Positions 45,181 to 57,563 of a DNA stretch of 64,000 nucleotides are shown one piece after another. The translations under genes and the position numbers were made by a program. The DNA lies in NCBI GenBank assembly GCA_036346225.1, contig JARFIW010001458.1, positions 1,860,001 through 1,924,000 of the forward strand, given 5' to 3'. How positions within the stretch are numbered: position 1 is the stretch's first letter; each line of letters begins with the position of its first letter. This stretch comes from Platerodrilus igneus (taxonomy: Eukaryota; Arthropoda; Insecta; Coleoptera; Lycidae). A model generated the notes under the pieces. That model worked only from the letters and a program-made list of their open reading frames with translations. It had not been told where the DNA came from and ran no database searches.

Positions 45181-46740
45181 CTATAAATATTATCTTATTA
45201 AACGTACATGAACATTTTTTACTTTCGATCAAAACGCCTTTAGAATCATAACAGATTGGTTAAAGTGAAATAAATGCACTGGTTAATGGCAGTTTAGAGT
45301 GGTAGAGTAACAGCTTTAATAATTTCTAAAACCTTTCTTGGGTTTCTTTCAATTAGCAGAGTTAGAATTTGGTAGCGGTAGATGCCAAAAAATTACCTAC
45401 GAAAAATTTCACACAAAAAGCTGTCTCAGTTGGACACAAATCTTTTTAATGGACTTTAAAGTACTTTGAGTTTCTTTTATAATTATATTTATTTTGGGTT
45501 TTATAAAGCAAAATTGTATATTGGAAAACATATTGGTACCAATACGTTCTGAGTTGTTCGTACTCTCCTCTGATCAACTTCGTACATAAGTAGATAAACA
45601 TTATGAACACTATCCGACACAACAGTTCCGTCTGGAAACAACATATTATAGATTGTTATATCCACTATTAAATAATGTAATATAATTTTGCTATGATTAT
45701 TAAGCTAAACTATATGTTACAGCCTTACGGAGTTTGCTTAATGGGAAAGGGCAATGTAAATATTCTATTAGCAGTGAAGAGCTGCTGCCATATTTGCTCT
45801 TTCAAATAGAGGTAACTCATGCTTTTCTGGTTTATAATTGTAATTGGTACTTTTAATAAAAGCTCTCTGTCGTCAAACCGTTCGATACCAGTATTATAAA
45901 ATCAACCGACATTGAAAGCTTTCCTTTGATGAGTACTACTTCAAAAGTAAGTGTTTGAAACATTTTATGGTATATAATGGATTATATGCAACAGGTTTCT
46001 CACAAACAAACCCACTTTATATTGACCTCTAATTGCTTACCGTTTTGCTTGGATGACTTCTGTACTGCGAAACAATTTTATACTACAAAAGGAAAATGGA
46101 AAAACTTGCTTTATGTTCGTAACGATTTATGGATGCCTAGATAGTTATCTTCCCTTTAACTCATATACTCACCTGTTTTTAATTTTACAGTTCTGTAAGC
46201 AGTGTGTTATTTAATAGCAGAATATTGCTGTAACTGCGTTATACGTAAATACTCATTAAGAAATGATCATGTTCTAATAAGCAGAAACAACCACTTCCAA
46301 AACACTATTAAAAATATAGTTCCTATTTTCTAGTTTAATTATTATTATTTTTAGTGCTTGGTTAAATGTCAAGACTATGGAAATTACATCATACTTACAG
46401 CTCGCTAGTAATCTTCGTCGTTTGATTAGTATAAAGATTTGAAAAATTAATATTTCTAATTAAAAATTTACTTAAACCGTCCCATTAATTGTATATAACG
46501 TCCGTGATACACGCCGGCATCTAAAAGTTTTAAATCTTGCTTATTTTCTAATCAATAATCATTATGCACTCTCGTCTAGAAATCGACCAAACATTTACTG
46601 ATGCAACTACAATTGATTCGGTATAATTCTTTACACCACCAAAAATAAAATTGGAAGCAATTTTACTATCAATAACCTTATCTTGGGCGCTAATTAATTT
46701 CTACGCCAATATGCTCTTCGCCCTCACATATCGTAAATGT
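45181..46740. other. AT-rich stretch, no gene seen
   Basis: About 1.6 kb with no recognisable feature. Confidence 0.5.
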
Positions 46741-46850
46741 GTGCCAGTGTGTGTGTGCGCGTGTGTGTGTGTGCGTGTGTGCTTGTGTGCGTATGTGCGT
46801 GTGTATGCATGTGTGCGTGTGTGCGTGTGTGCGTGTGTGTGTGTGTGACT
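46741..46850. repeat. Imperfect (GT)n/(GTGC)n microsatellite
   Basis: GTGTGTGTGCGCGTGTGTGT-type sequence interrupted by GCTTGT, GTATG and GCATG units. Open frames over it encode only CV/TH repeats. Confidence 0.95.
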
Positions 46851-49165
46851 GCTTGAACGTGTAAGTGTAAGTGCGTGCTTGATTTGCGAGTGTGTGGTCA
46901 TGCTTGCGCGGTCTGTTCACTTTAATATTTAAAGACAGTTTGAGAATTCGATGTTACAGAGTTATATTCTCAATGCTACGCTTGTTTTAATTAACATTAT
47001 TTCTACAAATACGCACCGACGAAGAATAATAAATAGCAGTTGGTGCTAAAGTAATATGAAATTTTGGATGTTAAAAACCGCTTTCCTTTTTTGCCACAAT
47101 ACAGCACCTGTTGAACTTTGGCGTCGCTTAAATATCATTGCAGGTTTCTAAATAGTTTGAGTGTTGTTTCTTAGTTACCCAAGATTATTGGATTAGAGAA
47201 AGGGTTGCCGATTCCGCTAGAAGTTGTTTATAACTTAATTTTAAACCAAATGCACTTAAGAGGATTTTACGTTTTAAACGACACACTGGAAATCCATTTT
47301 TAAAAGACCAGTGTGTAACGCAATGCGTTACGTTAAGTAAACTAGACTAAAAAAAATAATAGTTTAATTTTGAACGGACTAACTTGTTATTAATGCACCC
47401 TCTAGAATCTTAGTGTCGTGTAAGATAGTGTTTAAAAACAAAAAATGCAACGTAATTTGTATTTTTATTTCGATTAAACTGAAGCCCACACAGATAACCG
47501 TTTGATTTCTGTAAATAAATAGGGGAACTTAAAAAACGGGTAGTAAAGTATTTTAAACCACAAGAATGTAAACAAACCAATTATTTAACCATCAAACTTT
47601 AGAGTGGAAGCATGCCATGTTTAAAGCTCAAAACTGTTATGAAGAAGATAGAGAATTCATTAATAGGCCCCCAAAGTATACGCTTTAGGAATTTAGTTTA
47701 ATAAATTCCATGCAAAATGACATCGTTTTAATAGAAATTGTGGCATTTATCTTAAGAAAATCAAGGATTTAGAGTTACGAGAACGTATGGTCGCAGACGG
47801 GGAGGCGGGCTGCTCTATGCGAGGCCCTTGAGAAGTAACGGATATTAATGTAGAATTTGGAAAATGTAGTGAGGTTAGGGCATTTTAGAAAGTTGAACGA
47901 GACACGTCTAGACGGGAGAAATTACGCGGCACACAAAAATTGTTTTATTTTACACTTGCCGTACTGCGAGGTAGATTTTAAAACGGCTACGGACGGAATC
48001 AGCCTTGTGATGGCAGCTTGTATGTTGTGAAACTGCATTTGTTCATTTCGTCATTAATTTGGAATTATGAGGTTACGTTGCAGCTGACGTTTTGGAATAT
48101 AGATAGTTGGTATGATGTGGGCATTACCTAAATTAAATGAATAAAATGTAAGTAATAGTATAAACTTGTACATGATTTTGTTTAAATTATATGTGAGGTA
48201 GCATGAGAATACGTTTTGACATTTTCTTCGACTTTGGAGATTAATAGAACATCAAAATTTTGTCTTTATTTTGAGCGTTTATTGATGGAACGATTGGTGA
48301 ATAAATGTAAGGATACGGTTATTAGTATTGAAATATTAAAGAATATGTAGATGATAAGTATTTTATAAAGAACAATGTTATAAAGAAAAGTTATCTTGCT
48401 TTAATAAACGGCATTACGAATAATTTGGGATTCATTAATGTAACAATAAAATTGGAAGGCAGGAAAATATGGAGCCTCGAATAGTTTTGGTGATGGTGTA
48501 GGTTTAGGTTTTTCTTTAAAATTTTCCTTGGTATTTAGTTCAGCATCACCTGGTCAGATTGCAGATGAGAATTTATTTTTGGAAAAGAACATTTGTATGC
48601 GCAAGTGTAGTGAAATTGTTTTTGTTAATAGAGGTAAAGCTTAGATAAATTTTTATTTTAATTATTTAGGAAATATGTAGTCAGGATTTGTAAATGATTG
48701 TAACCACTACAATTACCTGCTTCATTAATGTACGCTTTTGTTCTAAATATTTATTTATCAAAAATCCTTTATTAAAACAGAAAATATTAAGTTCCTATTG
48801 TAGCAATATATTACCAATTCGTTTCTTAGAACTCCACCTATATCTAAGGACTCGAAGTAGAATTTAAGTTATCGTTTATCTGTGTATGTGTTGATGCAAC
48901 AATCCAATTCTGCGCGGGCTTGAATAATAGAATTGCCTCGTGGTCAAGGTTCATCGTTGAACGTCCGAATGTAATCAGAGAAGCAAGTGTTGAAACGTGG
49001 GCCAGCAGGTTATAAAACATGCAATCCCAAAGGCAGGTGAAATGGTGTCGACTATACCATTACATCAATTTGTAGTTTAACCGACCTATTGTTACTGTGA
49101 AATAAACATCATCTACGGTATGTGAATAATTTTTAATTTTGTATCCAAATCATTTTTTCGATTCT
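46851..49165. other. No gene seen
   Basis: About 2.3 kb. The stretch 47780-48010 is somewhat more G-rich but has no frame or motif that I recognise. Confidence 0.5.
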
Positions 49166-49167
49166 TT

Positions 49168-49430
49168 TCAGCGCAAGTAAAATGTAGATACAGTATTGGA
49201 ACGCAAGTTTAATGTGGTTACAGTATCGAAGCAAGTTTCAGGTCTAATATTGAAACCCAAATTTTATGTAGGTCTAGTATCGAAACAAATTTTATGTTAT
49301 ACAGTATTGAAACGCAAACACGTAATGTATAAAGTATTGGAGCGCTAAATTTTATGTATCTAATCGTTATGGAACACTAAAGCACAATTTTTTGTTATGC
49401 AGTATTGAAAGTTTAAAGTCTCAAATGTTG
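49168..49430. repeat. Degenerate tandem repeat, unit about 40-50 bp
   Basis: At least six diverged copies of a unit containing ACAGTATTGGAACGCAA and TTTTATGTA: near 49190, 49219, 49270, 49298, 49337 and 49398. Unit spacing varies. No coding role. Confidence 0.6.
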
Positions 49431-50327
49431 CTATGGAGTATGGTGGAATTTTCCGTAAATTTTGTTTTGTATAGAAGTCAAGCTGTAGGGCCGTGCACGT
49501 GCAAGCCGCGCGCACCTGTTGTAAGTACTCAAGATGGTTGACGAAATCTGATGCCTAGCAGATTATTTGGGGTGGGTCATCTCCGATTCTAATTCAATTT
49601 TCGTTTCACGGAACCATTACTGGAAATGTAATAATAATTTTTGTAAATTTTATATGGTCATTTAAATTGGTACACGTAATTTTTGTTCAGAATTTATTAG
49701 TTAGATATTGCATAAATGTTCTTATGAACACAAAGAAATTTCTATAAGATAACTTTATTTGAATTATCAAGTTTACACTAAAACGTATTCGTAACTAAGC
49801 ACGTGACACGTTAGTATTTGTTTGTCACATTATAAAATATAATTTTTTTGACAGTACACTTGAAGTACAGATTAGTTCAAACCGTAAGTATTTTTGACTT
49901 TTGATTCAAGCAATTAAATTAATTAAAAATGTAGTTCTGCAATTTAAGGAAAGTTAAAGTATTTAATCAATTAAATATAAACCCAAACAGGATCTTATTT
50001 AGGTAACAAATACAAGTTATAGAATAATAACAAAAACACTATAATTCTTCTAGAGAACTATAATAAATTTACACTTACAAAATTCATACAAATAATCAGA
50101 GACTACTCCTAGACATTATTAAAAGTTGATATCTAAAAAGTTTCAGTACGTATAAAATTGTACAAATTATGTATATATGTTTTTTGTAAATCAATAGAAA
50201 GTGCAATAAGTTGTTTAAAGCTTTCTTTCATTGAAGTCAACAATAATTTTGCCTATAAAATCAAGCAACCATATTTATAAAATTTTTGTAGTGAAGAAGG
50301 ATAGATTATTGGTATTGTTGTTACGTT
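49431..50327. other. AT-rich stretch, no gene seen
   Basis: GCACGTGCAAGCCGCGCGCA near 49496 is a short GC-rich patch; otherwise nothing is recognisable. Confidence 0.5.
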
Positions 50328-50338
50328 ATTCGTGGCAG

Positions 50339-50354
50339 CCACGTTGGGCGCCAA
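50339..50354 (-). other. Primer binding site, tRNA-Lys type
   Basis: TGGCGCCCAACGTGG on the minus strand, directly after the LTR-like arm, as in many Ty3/gypsy elements. Confidence 0.7.
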
Positions 50355-51564
50355 ATTTATGCTACGTTGGCTCGTAGCCGTGCGTAACACAAAGATATCA
50401 CGGAATGACCGGGCTCAATCGGAGATTAGGGGGGTTGTAGAAAGCAGACTGACATATAATGTATGCGGCTGAAAAGAGTTAGTAACAATACCAGCAATAA
50501 AAAAAATTAGAATAGCAAACCTGAAAAAAAAAGAATAAGCATAGCAGCCATGAAAAGTCTAAGTTATTCAGTACTTTGTAGAATGTAAATAAAACTGTTT
50601 AGATAAACTATATAATATAATCACGATAAAAGCATTACAAAAATTTTTATCACAAAGTAAGGTAATATTGGGGAGTAGCAGAAACGTTTCCTCACACACC
50701 AATTAAACATAAATCAGACAAAATGTTAACAAAAGATAAATAGGTAAGACACAATTTGATATGAGTAATTCAGTAGTATTGATTGTTTTTTTTCTTTCTT
50801 TTTTTTTTCTTAATAGCAGGCAAGTCTATTGTAAAAGGTATTAGAACGACGAAGATATGGCAAAACAACGGATAGATATTTAAAGTAATAACAAGTAGGA
50901 AATAGTTCAACTTACAAAAAGTCCTTCAGTAGCGCTTCCTTGCAATTGAAGTGTGAGATTCACGATGTCCTGCACTAACGAAGCACTTTACCCTTGACTG
51001 TGAGGGTGTTGATGGAATTTCTTACACTTTACACTAATCACACCTACGTATTTCACTAGTGTTAGCAGCAGACATTATCATGCTGATGGAACTATGTAGC
51101 ATTGATAAATTTCTTGTTAATTCTATTTCCTGAGACAATAATTTCGAAATATTTTGTAACACAAATCGTAAAAAAAAATGGTAATAAAAATTTAGAATCA
51201 CGGGCCTTCAAGGCACAATGTAATGCATTAAACTAACAGTAACGTGAGGTGTTCTATTTGCTACCTATGGTAACAAAGAAAAATCTAATGCTTTTGAATA
51301 ACGAAATTTGCGCAAACAATGATCTATTTTAGATTCTTTGGGGTTGGAAAATTCAGAAACTACAGTATCAACTGTCTTTACATGTGAATGAGATACATGT
51401 TTATAAGAAGCAATCATCTTTTTTTTAGAAACACTCAAGCTTAAAACTGTATTTGGATAATCCAAAGTATGCACTACTCTGATAAAAAAAGGACCACGAA
51501 AACTAGATCGCACACACAGTTCAAATATAAAAAGACAAATCAACAAAAAAACACAATCAATAAA

Positions 51565-51800
51565 GCAACGCGTATCACTAAGTCAATGTTCCGTAAAACG
51601 CACGACCAGTTCTACTACTTTTATTTCCAACAGAAAAGCAACAAAAAAACAATTAGTAGAGCTACGCGCATCACTAAGTCAATGTTCCGTAAAACGCACG
51701 TGCAGGTCGAGTACAACAAGTTCTACTACTTTTATTTCCAACAGAAAAGCAACAAAAAAACAATTAGTAGAGCAACGCGCATCGCTAAAACCGCCCGTCA
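51565..51800. repeat. Tandem repeat in the LTR-like arm, unit about 95-110 bp
   Basis: Two and a third units. Each has ACGCG.ATCACTAAGTCAATG, TTCCGTAAAACGCACG, GTTCTACTACTTTTATTTCC, and AACAGAAAAGCAACAAAAAA with ACAATTAGTAGAGC. The second unit has an extra TGCAGGTCGAGTACAACAA. The right arm has a related two-unit version at 58375-58560. The long plus-strand open frame here is a by-product of the repeat. Confidence 0.85.
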
Positions 51801-51960
51801 ATGACCTTACAACCGCACTTGTGGTCAATCAAACACGTTACATCTAAAGCATACTTCCTTCAAATGTCCTCAGAACTACACTCTAATCTGTTTATATAAA
51901 CTAGTTGTTACCATAAACTCTTGTCGACTATTATCCCCTTCGCTAATAACATAAGGAACA

Positions 51961-53900
51961 TCCAAAACGTGAATGCCGCAATTATATCTAATAATTATCC
52001 ACTTTTAAAGTAATACCCACGAGTTAAATTGCATACAAATCTGAATTATTCTGAAGTATTTCCTTTATACAAACAGCGATCCCAAAGAAACGATGTATTT
52101 ACTAATTGGGAAAAAGCGTAAAATGTTAAACTACAAAAATGCACGTTACATTGTGTTTAAAAATTCTTTGCGGTTTAATCTTGACTAGTTAATCTTTTTG
52201 GAATTTATTTTTTTGTGATAAAGTGACTTGGCTCTAATGTAGCCCTAGTTCTAAAATGTTAAGAAGTGATTAAATTTTCAGATAGTACGAGATCGTCGTT
52301 CCAATTCCAGTTTGCAGAGTCACAAGTAAGTATTATATTTCTGTGTTTTGCTTGTTAAGGATATATTTTTTCTTTTCGAAGATTTCCGTATCTTATCTTC
52401 GGATTGTTTCTCATTATAGCTATTACAAAGGTACGGTGGCGTCCATTAAAAATTCTTTTATTATCGCATACCATCCTACGACTCTGGCTCATAGCTCTGC
52501 CCTAAGTTGAAGAAGCTTAGCTGGCTGGAAGATCTCTTTAGAGGGTTCTCTTATACTCATAGCCATTTTCCATCCTCTTTACCCTGGGCTTAAACCTTAG
52601 ACAGGAACCCCTCATAATTTATAGAAGCTCTGTCGCCCATAAGGTAGAGTAAATACACTATATATATCTATATAGAAAAACTAGTGTAGCAGGATATCAA
52701 GTTACCCTAGTGCTATTCATATTTGTAGGAGTATTTTATTTTGACAGAGAAACTTGAAAATGACCGACTGTGGAAACCAATGCAAGGGAGTATTATGCGG
52801 AACAGTTTTCCACATAGAAAGGACATCACAAATCTTGCGGTGATAGACTGTTAAGCGCCTCTTGCTTTTGACAAGGGCAATACCTTACAGAGTAAGTGTT
52901 AATGTAATGTAGAAATCTTGAAGTTAAACCTTGTTAATTATTATTTTTGTATTTCTTTATTTTGCTTTATTTTCTTTTCTCATTTATCAGTAAGAACCTA
53001 TTGCCACACCAATGCAGTTAACCGACGCCCCTTTTTATTGTTTTGGGTCTCCGCCCCTTCGGGGCAAATCACAATTTAAATTGTTTTAACGCCTAATTTA
53101 CCCGTAACAAATGCATTAGGTTTACCCTTATTAAAGTATTCCGAGAATATTTATAGCGTGGATCGATCATCTTACAAACCTCTGTTCTGATCGAGAAAGC
53201 TAGGCAACCTTACATGCTTCACCGTGGTTTGATTTATCTATATCGCAGGGAGCGTAATAAAGTCGCGTCTTTAAAATACGTTTGAGATAGTGCAGTACCA
53301 TTAAGTTGTTTCAGCCCCTAGCTGTATTTCGTGAGATGGCACTCAAAAAAAGATGACTCCAGGTATAATATGCTTACAGAAAAGCTTACTTACTTTGTGT
53401 TGTTGTTTTGGAAAATAGACACTTACTTTTGATCAATTCTACAAAACATTGCAGACCAACTATTACGCACGCTTAATCATGTGTAAATTACTGTATGAAT
53501 TTTAATGCATTTAGAGCGCTTTTCTACTGTTTGTTTTTTACTGTTTAAATCAATGTGAACGTCAAATAATAGACTGTTTCAAATTTTAATGATACGAGAT
53601 GCATTTCCTACAGAATGGTTTTACTGAATATATTATTATTAGCATATTTCTTATACATGTTTAGGGTTAGATAATATTGTAAGTATGTTGATAATAAATA
53701 GTAATATTTTGTGCTCCTCCATATTTGTACGTACGTCATTTGACATAACTCTTTGAATCTCTAATCGCAATTATCCCAAACGAATTATTAAGTTCTACTT
53801 TCCAAATTATTTCATCATTATTTAGTATTTTTTTACCTTTATTTATTTTATTTTTAAAAGCTGCTTTCAAAGAAAGTTCTTTTATTTCCTTTTTAACGCC
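51961..53900. other. No gene seen; short GC hairpin at 53054-53066
   Basis: The part 52440-52660 is nearer average base composition and may be a dispersed repeat. GCCCCTTCGGGGC at 53054-53066 is a perfect five-pair hairpin; I assign no function. After 53700 decayed minus-strand sequence downstream of the protease region may begin. Confidence 0.4.
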
Positions 53901-53929
53901 TACAATCATTTTGTTGTCAAAAGTTACAT

Positions 53930-54535
53930 CTATTTATCCATCTCTTCAACGTTATCATTTGCTGTATCTAACAATTCAGTCTTTCTCTCTAAAAACAATA
54001 CAACTTCTCTTTTAACTTCACTAAGGCACTTAATACTTAAACTCTTATCTCCTTCATCTTTCATCTCCTTCTCAAATTGAATCAAATTTATACAATCTCC
54101 TTGTATTTCTATATGCACTTTCTCGTCCCATTTAATGCTTTCATCTCCCAAAATCATCACTATTCTCGGTATCTATTATATCTTTCATCTTACTTATAAA
54201 ATCCATTCCCAGAATGGCATCTTAACCCTGGCAATATTAAAAATTCTTGCTCAACTTACATCTTTCTCAACTTCACCTTCAGAATTCTGATAATTTGCAA
54301 ACTTCTTATTATTCGGCGATACTAAATTATTTCTTCTGATAGGTATAACTTTCTGCATTAACTCTTCTAAATTATCTTTAATAAAACCTTCACTTACCAA
54401 TGTTGCTTCAGCTCCTGCATCTACCAGTAATTTTATTTCTTTTCCTTCTACTTGCAATTTTATTATAGGTAGTAAATCATTTTTTTCAATAACTTTTTCA
54501 CTATTTTCCAACTCGAATTTTATAAATTCACTGGC
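53930..54535 (-). pseudogene. Ty3/gypsy-like aspartic protease region, broken
   Basis: The minus frame at 54511-54251 contains LPIIKLQVEGKEIKLLVDAG followed by AEATLVSEGFI. LLVDAGAEATLVS is the flap-side active-site block of retroviral-type proteases, with DAG in place of the usual DTG or DSG. A further block near 54215-54180, in another frame, reads ILGMDFISKM, the conserved C-terminal ILGxDF of these proteases. The last frame (54160-53930) continues past it into an acidic and basic linker and then stops. No reverse transcriptase follows, so the polymerase has been deleted or lies elsewhere. The protease would have matured the Gag protein encoded just upstream. Confidence 0.7.
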
Positions 54536-54870
54536 ATGTTCAAATTTATTAATTTCTATATTTTCGTCGTTTGATTTGTCTGCATCTAAAAATTATGCTT
54601 AATTGACGTTCCAGGTTGATTAAGTATTTCCGTGTATGTCCTATTTTGGTTGCTACCAACTATGTCATCTCTTGGTACATTTGCGATATTTTACCTTCTT
54701 TGGGTAACGGTTCTATTCTCAATGGTCCGGGATTCATTATTCTCCCTTCCCCAGTCTCACCTAGTGGCATTTTCTCTACTCGAATTACTTTGACTAGTCC
54801 TCCATTTAATTGGTTTGCTTTGATATCTCTCTTGTCCATTATTCTTCTGAAATCTAAATGTATTCATGGG

Positions 54871-55980
54871 CTAGTTCCTTGGCCTGGTCTCCATCCTTTT
54901 TGGTTGACCCATATCATCATAACGTTGAAGATATTCTAAAAACACATCTTTGTCAATAATATTTTGTAAAGCTATGCAGTGCCTTACCTCTGTTTCGAAG
55001 TGATCTGTTAAATATTTTATAATCTGCTTATCCTCTAAAGGAGGATCAAGTTGTTTAGCAACGCTAAATTTTTTGATCGCATACAACTCCTTTGTCATGC
55101 CTGAATCACTACTATATTTGTCCATTAATAAAATATCTATAACTTTAAATTGCTGGTTGTCTCCCCAGAAATGCTTTAAAAATTTAATTTTGAAGTCTTT
55201 AAACGAACTCAACTCACTTTCAGTTAGTCCGAACCAAATATCTACACTACCCTTGAATATGGATCTTACAATATTTGACTTTGTTTGCTCATCCCAGCTA
55301 CTTTGTATTAAAGTTTTTAAATTATTTAAAAATATTTTAGGGTTAACTTTATTATCCTCATAAAATTTGAGTGTTGTTCCAACGGAATACTGGTTGAGCT
55401 CCATCTCATTGGTTTCCCAACATGAATATTTTTAACTCTATTATCTAAATTCGCAGACTTATTCCCCAAGTTGTTCTAAGATCTCTCAAATCTTGACCTA
55501 CACTTGCTTCCTGATGCGCTTTTATTTGAACTATTTCTTCTTTAACATCATCCATATCCTTTAAAATTCATACTACTTTACTTCTAATATCAAATTTCAT
55601 TTCCTCAATGGTTTTGTTAGTTTCCCTTAAGCCCGAAGTTATTTTCTCACTTATCTTTTCAAATTCCCTTTCACTTTTTTCTTTTCACTTTCTAATTTTA
55701 AACTTTCCCCCAATTTTGCTGTTTTCTCCAAATTCTACTTGTAAACTCGTGAGTATTTTTATCAAATTTGATACCCATTTCTTTTACATTTTCGTTTTGT
55801 TTGTGCATATTTTGATTTATACTTAATAAAAGAGCCACCATTTTTGACTCCTTGGTCTTTTTTACACTTTTGGCTTTTTTCGCTTTCTCCACACAAACGC
55901 GTTCTGTGAACGAATTTTCACTCCCTCACCTCTCAAATTTTCACGACCTTTTTTTATTCTGTCTGTCATACTGGAAACTA
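54871..55980 (-). pseudogene. Ty3/gypsy-like Gag, broken
   Basis: Minus strand. The N-terminal part (from about 55980, clear frame 55892-55698) is Lys-rich, then heptad-like (MGIKFDKNTHEF, and in later frames EFEKISEKITSGLRETNKTI), as in the coiled-coil N-terminus of insect gypsy-like Gag. The 177-codon frame 55404-54871 contains the capsid-type block: FLNNLKTLIQSSWDEQTKS, IVRSIFKGSVDIWF, SFKDFKIKFLKHFWG and LPPLEDKQIIKYLTDHFE-type sequence. This matches the retrotransposon gag domain (F...L......W......I...L.G.A..W). No CCHC zinc knuckle is visible after it. At least three frame changes or stops interrupt it. A primer binding site lies about 120-200 bases upstream, so the order LTR, primer site, gag, protease is intact. 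Confidence 0.7.
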
Positions 55981-56061
55981 ATCAGGTATTACAAAAAAAA
56001 AACTCCAAAAACGTATCCTACTAGACAAGAAACTCTAACTTACAGACAAATTAATCGAGCC

Positions 56062-56160
56062 ACAGGTTGGGTCGCCACTAAAAGAGTGCTGTGACAACGC
56101 CGCACGTTGGGCGCCACTAAAAGGATACTATGACAACGTGGCACGTTGAAGCGTCACTAC
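56062..56160 (-). other. Primer binding site in three tandem copies, about 40 bp apart
   Basis: The minus strand carries TAGTGGCGCCCAACGTGCGG at about 56099-56118. Related copies are TAGTGGCGACCCAACCTGTG (about 56060-56080) and TAGTGACGCTTCAACGTGCC (about 56138-56159). Each is preceded by a CACAGCACTCTTT/CATAGTATCCTTT-like spacer. The middle copy is the best match to a tRNA-Lys-type primer site (TGGCGCCCAACGT). Confidence 0.65.
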
Positions 56161-56179
56161 AAGTGTGCTGTGATAAAGA

Positions 56180-56810
56180 TACAGCAAATTGTTAAATTTG
56201 AAATTTTTGACTTACCTTCCTTTCCAAGTTTACTTTGCATGGCTAGCTCAACGGAATCGATGGAGTTTTCAAAATGAAATCAAACACAGCAATATCATAA
56301 AGCATTATTACAGTATGAAACATTTTCTCTCATACAGAAGCATGTAGAACATTTACAACTTCGCTTTCTTCAAATACAAATTTATTTATTTAAAAATGTC
56401 TCTTACCTTATGTTGCTTACAATTTACGACACTAAGATCTCTTCTTGTATGGATAGTTTACATGGTTTTTATTCTCACGCTTATAAGGTTTGTTTGGACA
56501 AAAAATCCTTGATAAATAATCTATTAAACGGTCAGTGTTTCGAATTCAAATATCAGTTATAAACAATATTTTTTTAAAAAGTTATACTTGCAAAAGTTTA
56601 CGAAGCGCTTTTTCAATTAAATATCAACAGTATAAATACCTTCGGCTTATATTCTTTATTTGACGTCAAATCCTAGTTTACAAAATTATGCATATCTGCT
56701 TAAATCTTCCTTCCAATTATTTAATAAAGGTAGCGTTATATTGAAAAATTTTCCTTCTTCATTGTATATCATTACATTTAATAATTTCCATTTCTATGCA
56801 GGTTTCGTTT
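56180..56810 (-). repeat. LTR-like sequence upstream of gag (matches 36000-36510 plus 38590-38790)
   Basis: On the minus strand it runs directly into the primer sites and gag, so it is probably the 3' part of the element's 5' LTR or its leader. The same sequence, reversed, occurs at 36.0-38.8 kb in two parts. A donor-like AAGGTAAGTC lies near 56215-56225 (minus). Its outer end is not defined. Confidence 0.6.
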
Positions 56811-57563
56811 AACTGTTTTAAAAGAATTATCTCAGGACAGTACACTATGTTATGTTTAAAATATACAAAATGTAATATACGGAATATTTCGTACACGTTC
56901 TGCAAAATTTATTTACAAATGATTATAACACATTTTAACATAACATGATACAACGAGCATTGAACCATAGAAAAGGTGGTTAATGCACATCTTGTGGTTA
57001 TAATTTATGCTGTGGTTCGATTTATAAAATGTCATGAAACTAGATCAAGGTTTCTTGACGGTTGTTAGTTCTAGCCCTGATTTTTCTTGCAACTTTGAAA
57101 TGTGAAAATTAATAATATCGAAAAATCATACGCATTTTAGACTATGGAGTTTCGCAAATAATCAAATTTACAGTTTAAACAACATAGATTTTAGGAATTT
57201 TAATAAAATTATAATATGTAGATATAAAATCTTAGTGCTTTGTGAATTTCATGTTTCTTATTTATTTTTTCAGCAGTTTTTTGCAATCGGTCTTCTAAGT
57301 AAAGGTATAGATATATTTTAATCAATTAGAAAACTAATAAAAAATGTTTGATATGACCACCGTTTGCAAGTATTCCAGCTGCGACGCGAGTTACGTATCC
57401 CCCCATCCATTTATGTACAATCAAATAGAAATTATTAGGAAATTATTTAGAAACTTAGGTTAGATGAAACATTGTAAATTCAAGGATAAATAAAAAATAG
57501 TTATTGAAAGTTTACAAGCAAGTTGTAAGAACTGATGTAAATACATTGTATTCCAGACGTGAG
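56811..57563. other. AT-rich stretch, no gene seen
   Basis: May include more LTR sequence of the neighbours; I found no boundary. Confidence 0.4.

Larger units (their letters stand above)
50328..51960 (-). repeat. LTR-like arm of a large inverted repeat (left arm)
   Basis: Reverse complement of 58060-59764 with divergence and a few indels. On the minus strand it ends in TTGGCGCCCAACGTGG at 50339-50354, a tRNA-Lys-type primer binding site, so it is the 5' LTR and leader of an element that would extend toward lower coordinates; no body follows. It contains tandem units at 51565-51790. A minus frame (51546-51265) ends ESKIDHCLRKFRYS..LDFSLLP at a stop. The same C-terminal peptide and stop occur in the other arm. 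Confidence 0.8.

Noticed and set aside
46651..46920. Open frames of 65-76 codons on both strands
   Set aside because: Produced by the (GT)n tract; no complexity outside it.
51469..51804. 111-codon plus frame with repeated peptide
   Set aside because: It is a by-product of the tandem units in the LTR-like arm; the opposite strand is the element's sense strand.
53054..53066. GCCCCTTCGGGGC hairpin resembling a bacterial terminator
   Set aside because: Eukaryotic context, no gene upstream and no T run.
54616..55363. Plus-strand frames of 96-107 codons opposite the gag-protease region
   Set aside because: Antisense to recognisable Gag and protease sequence.
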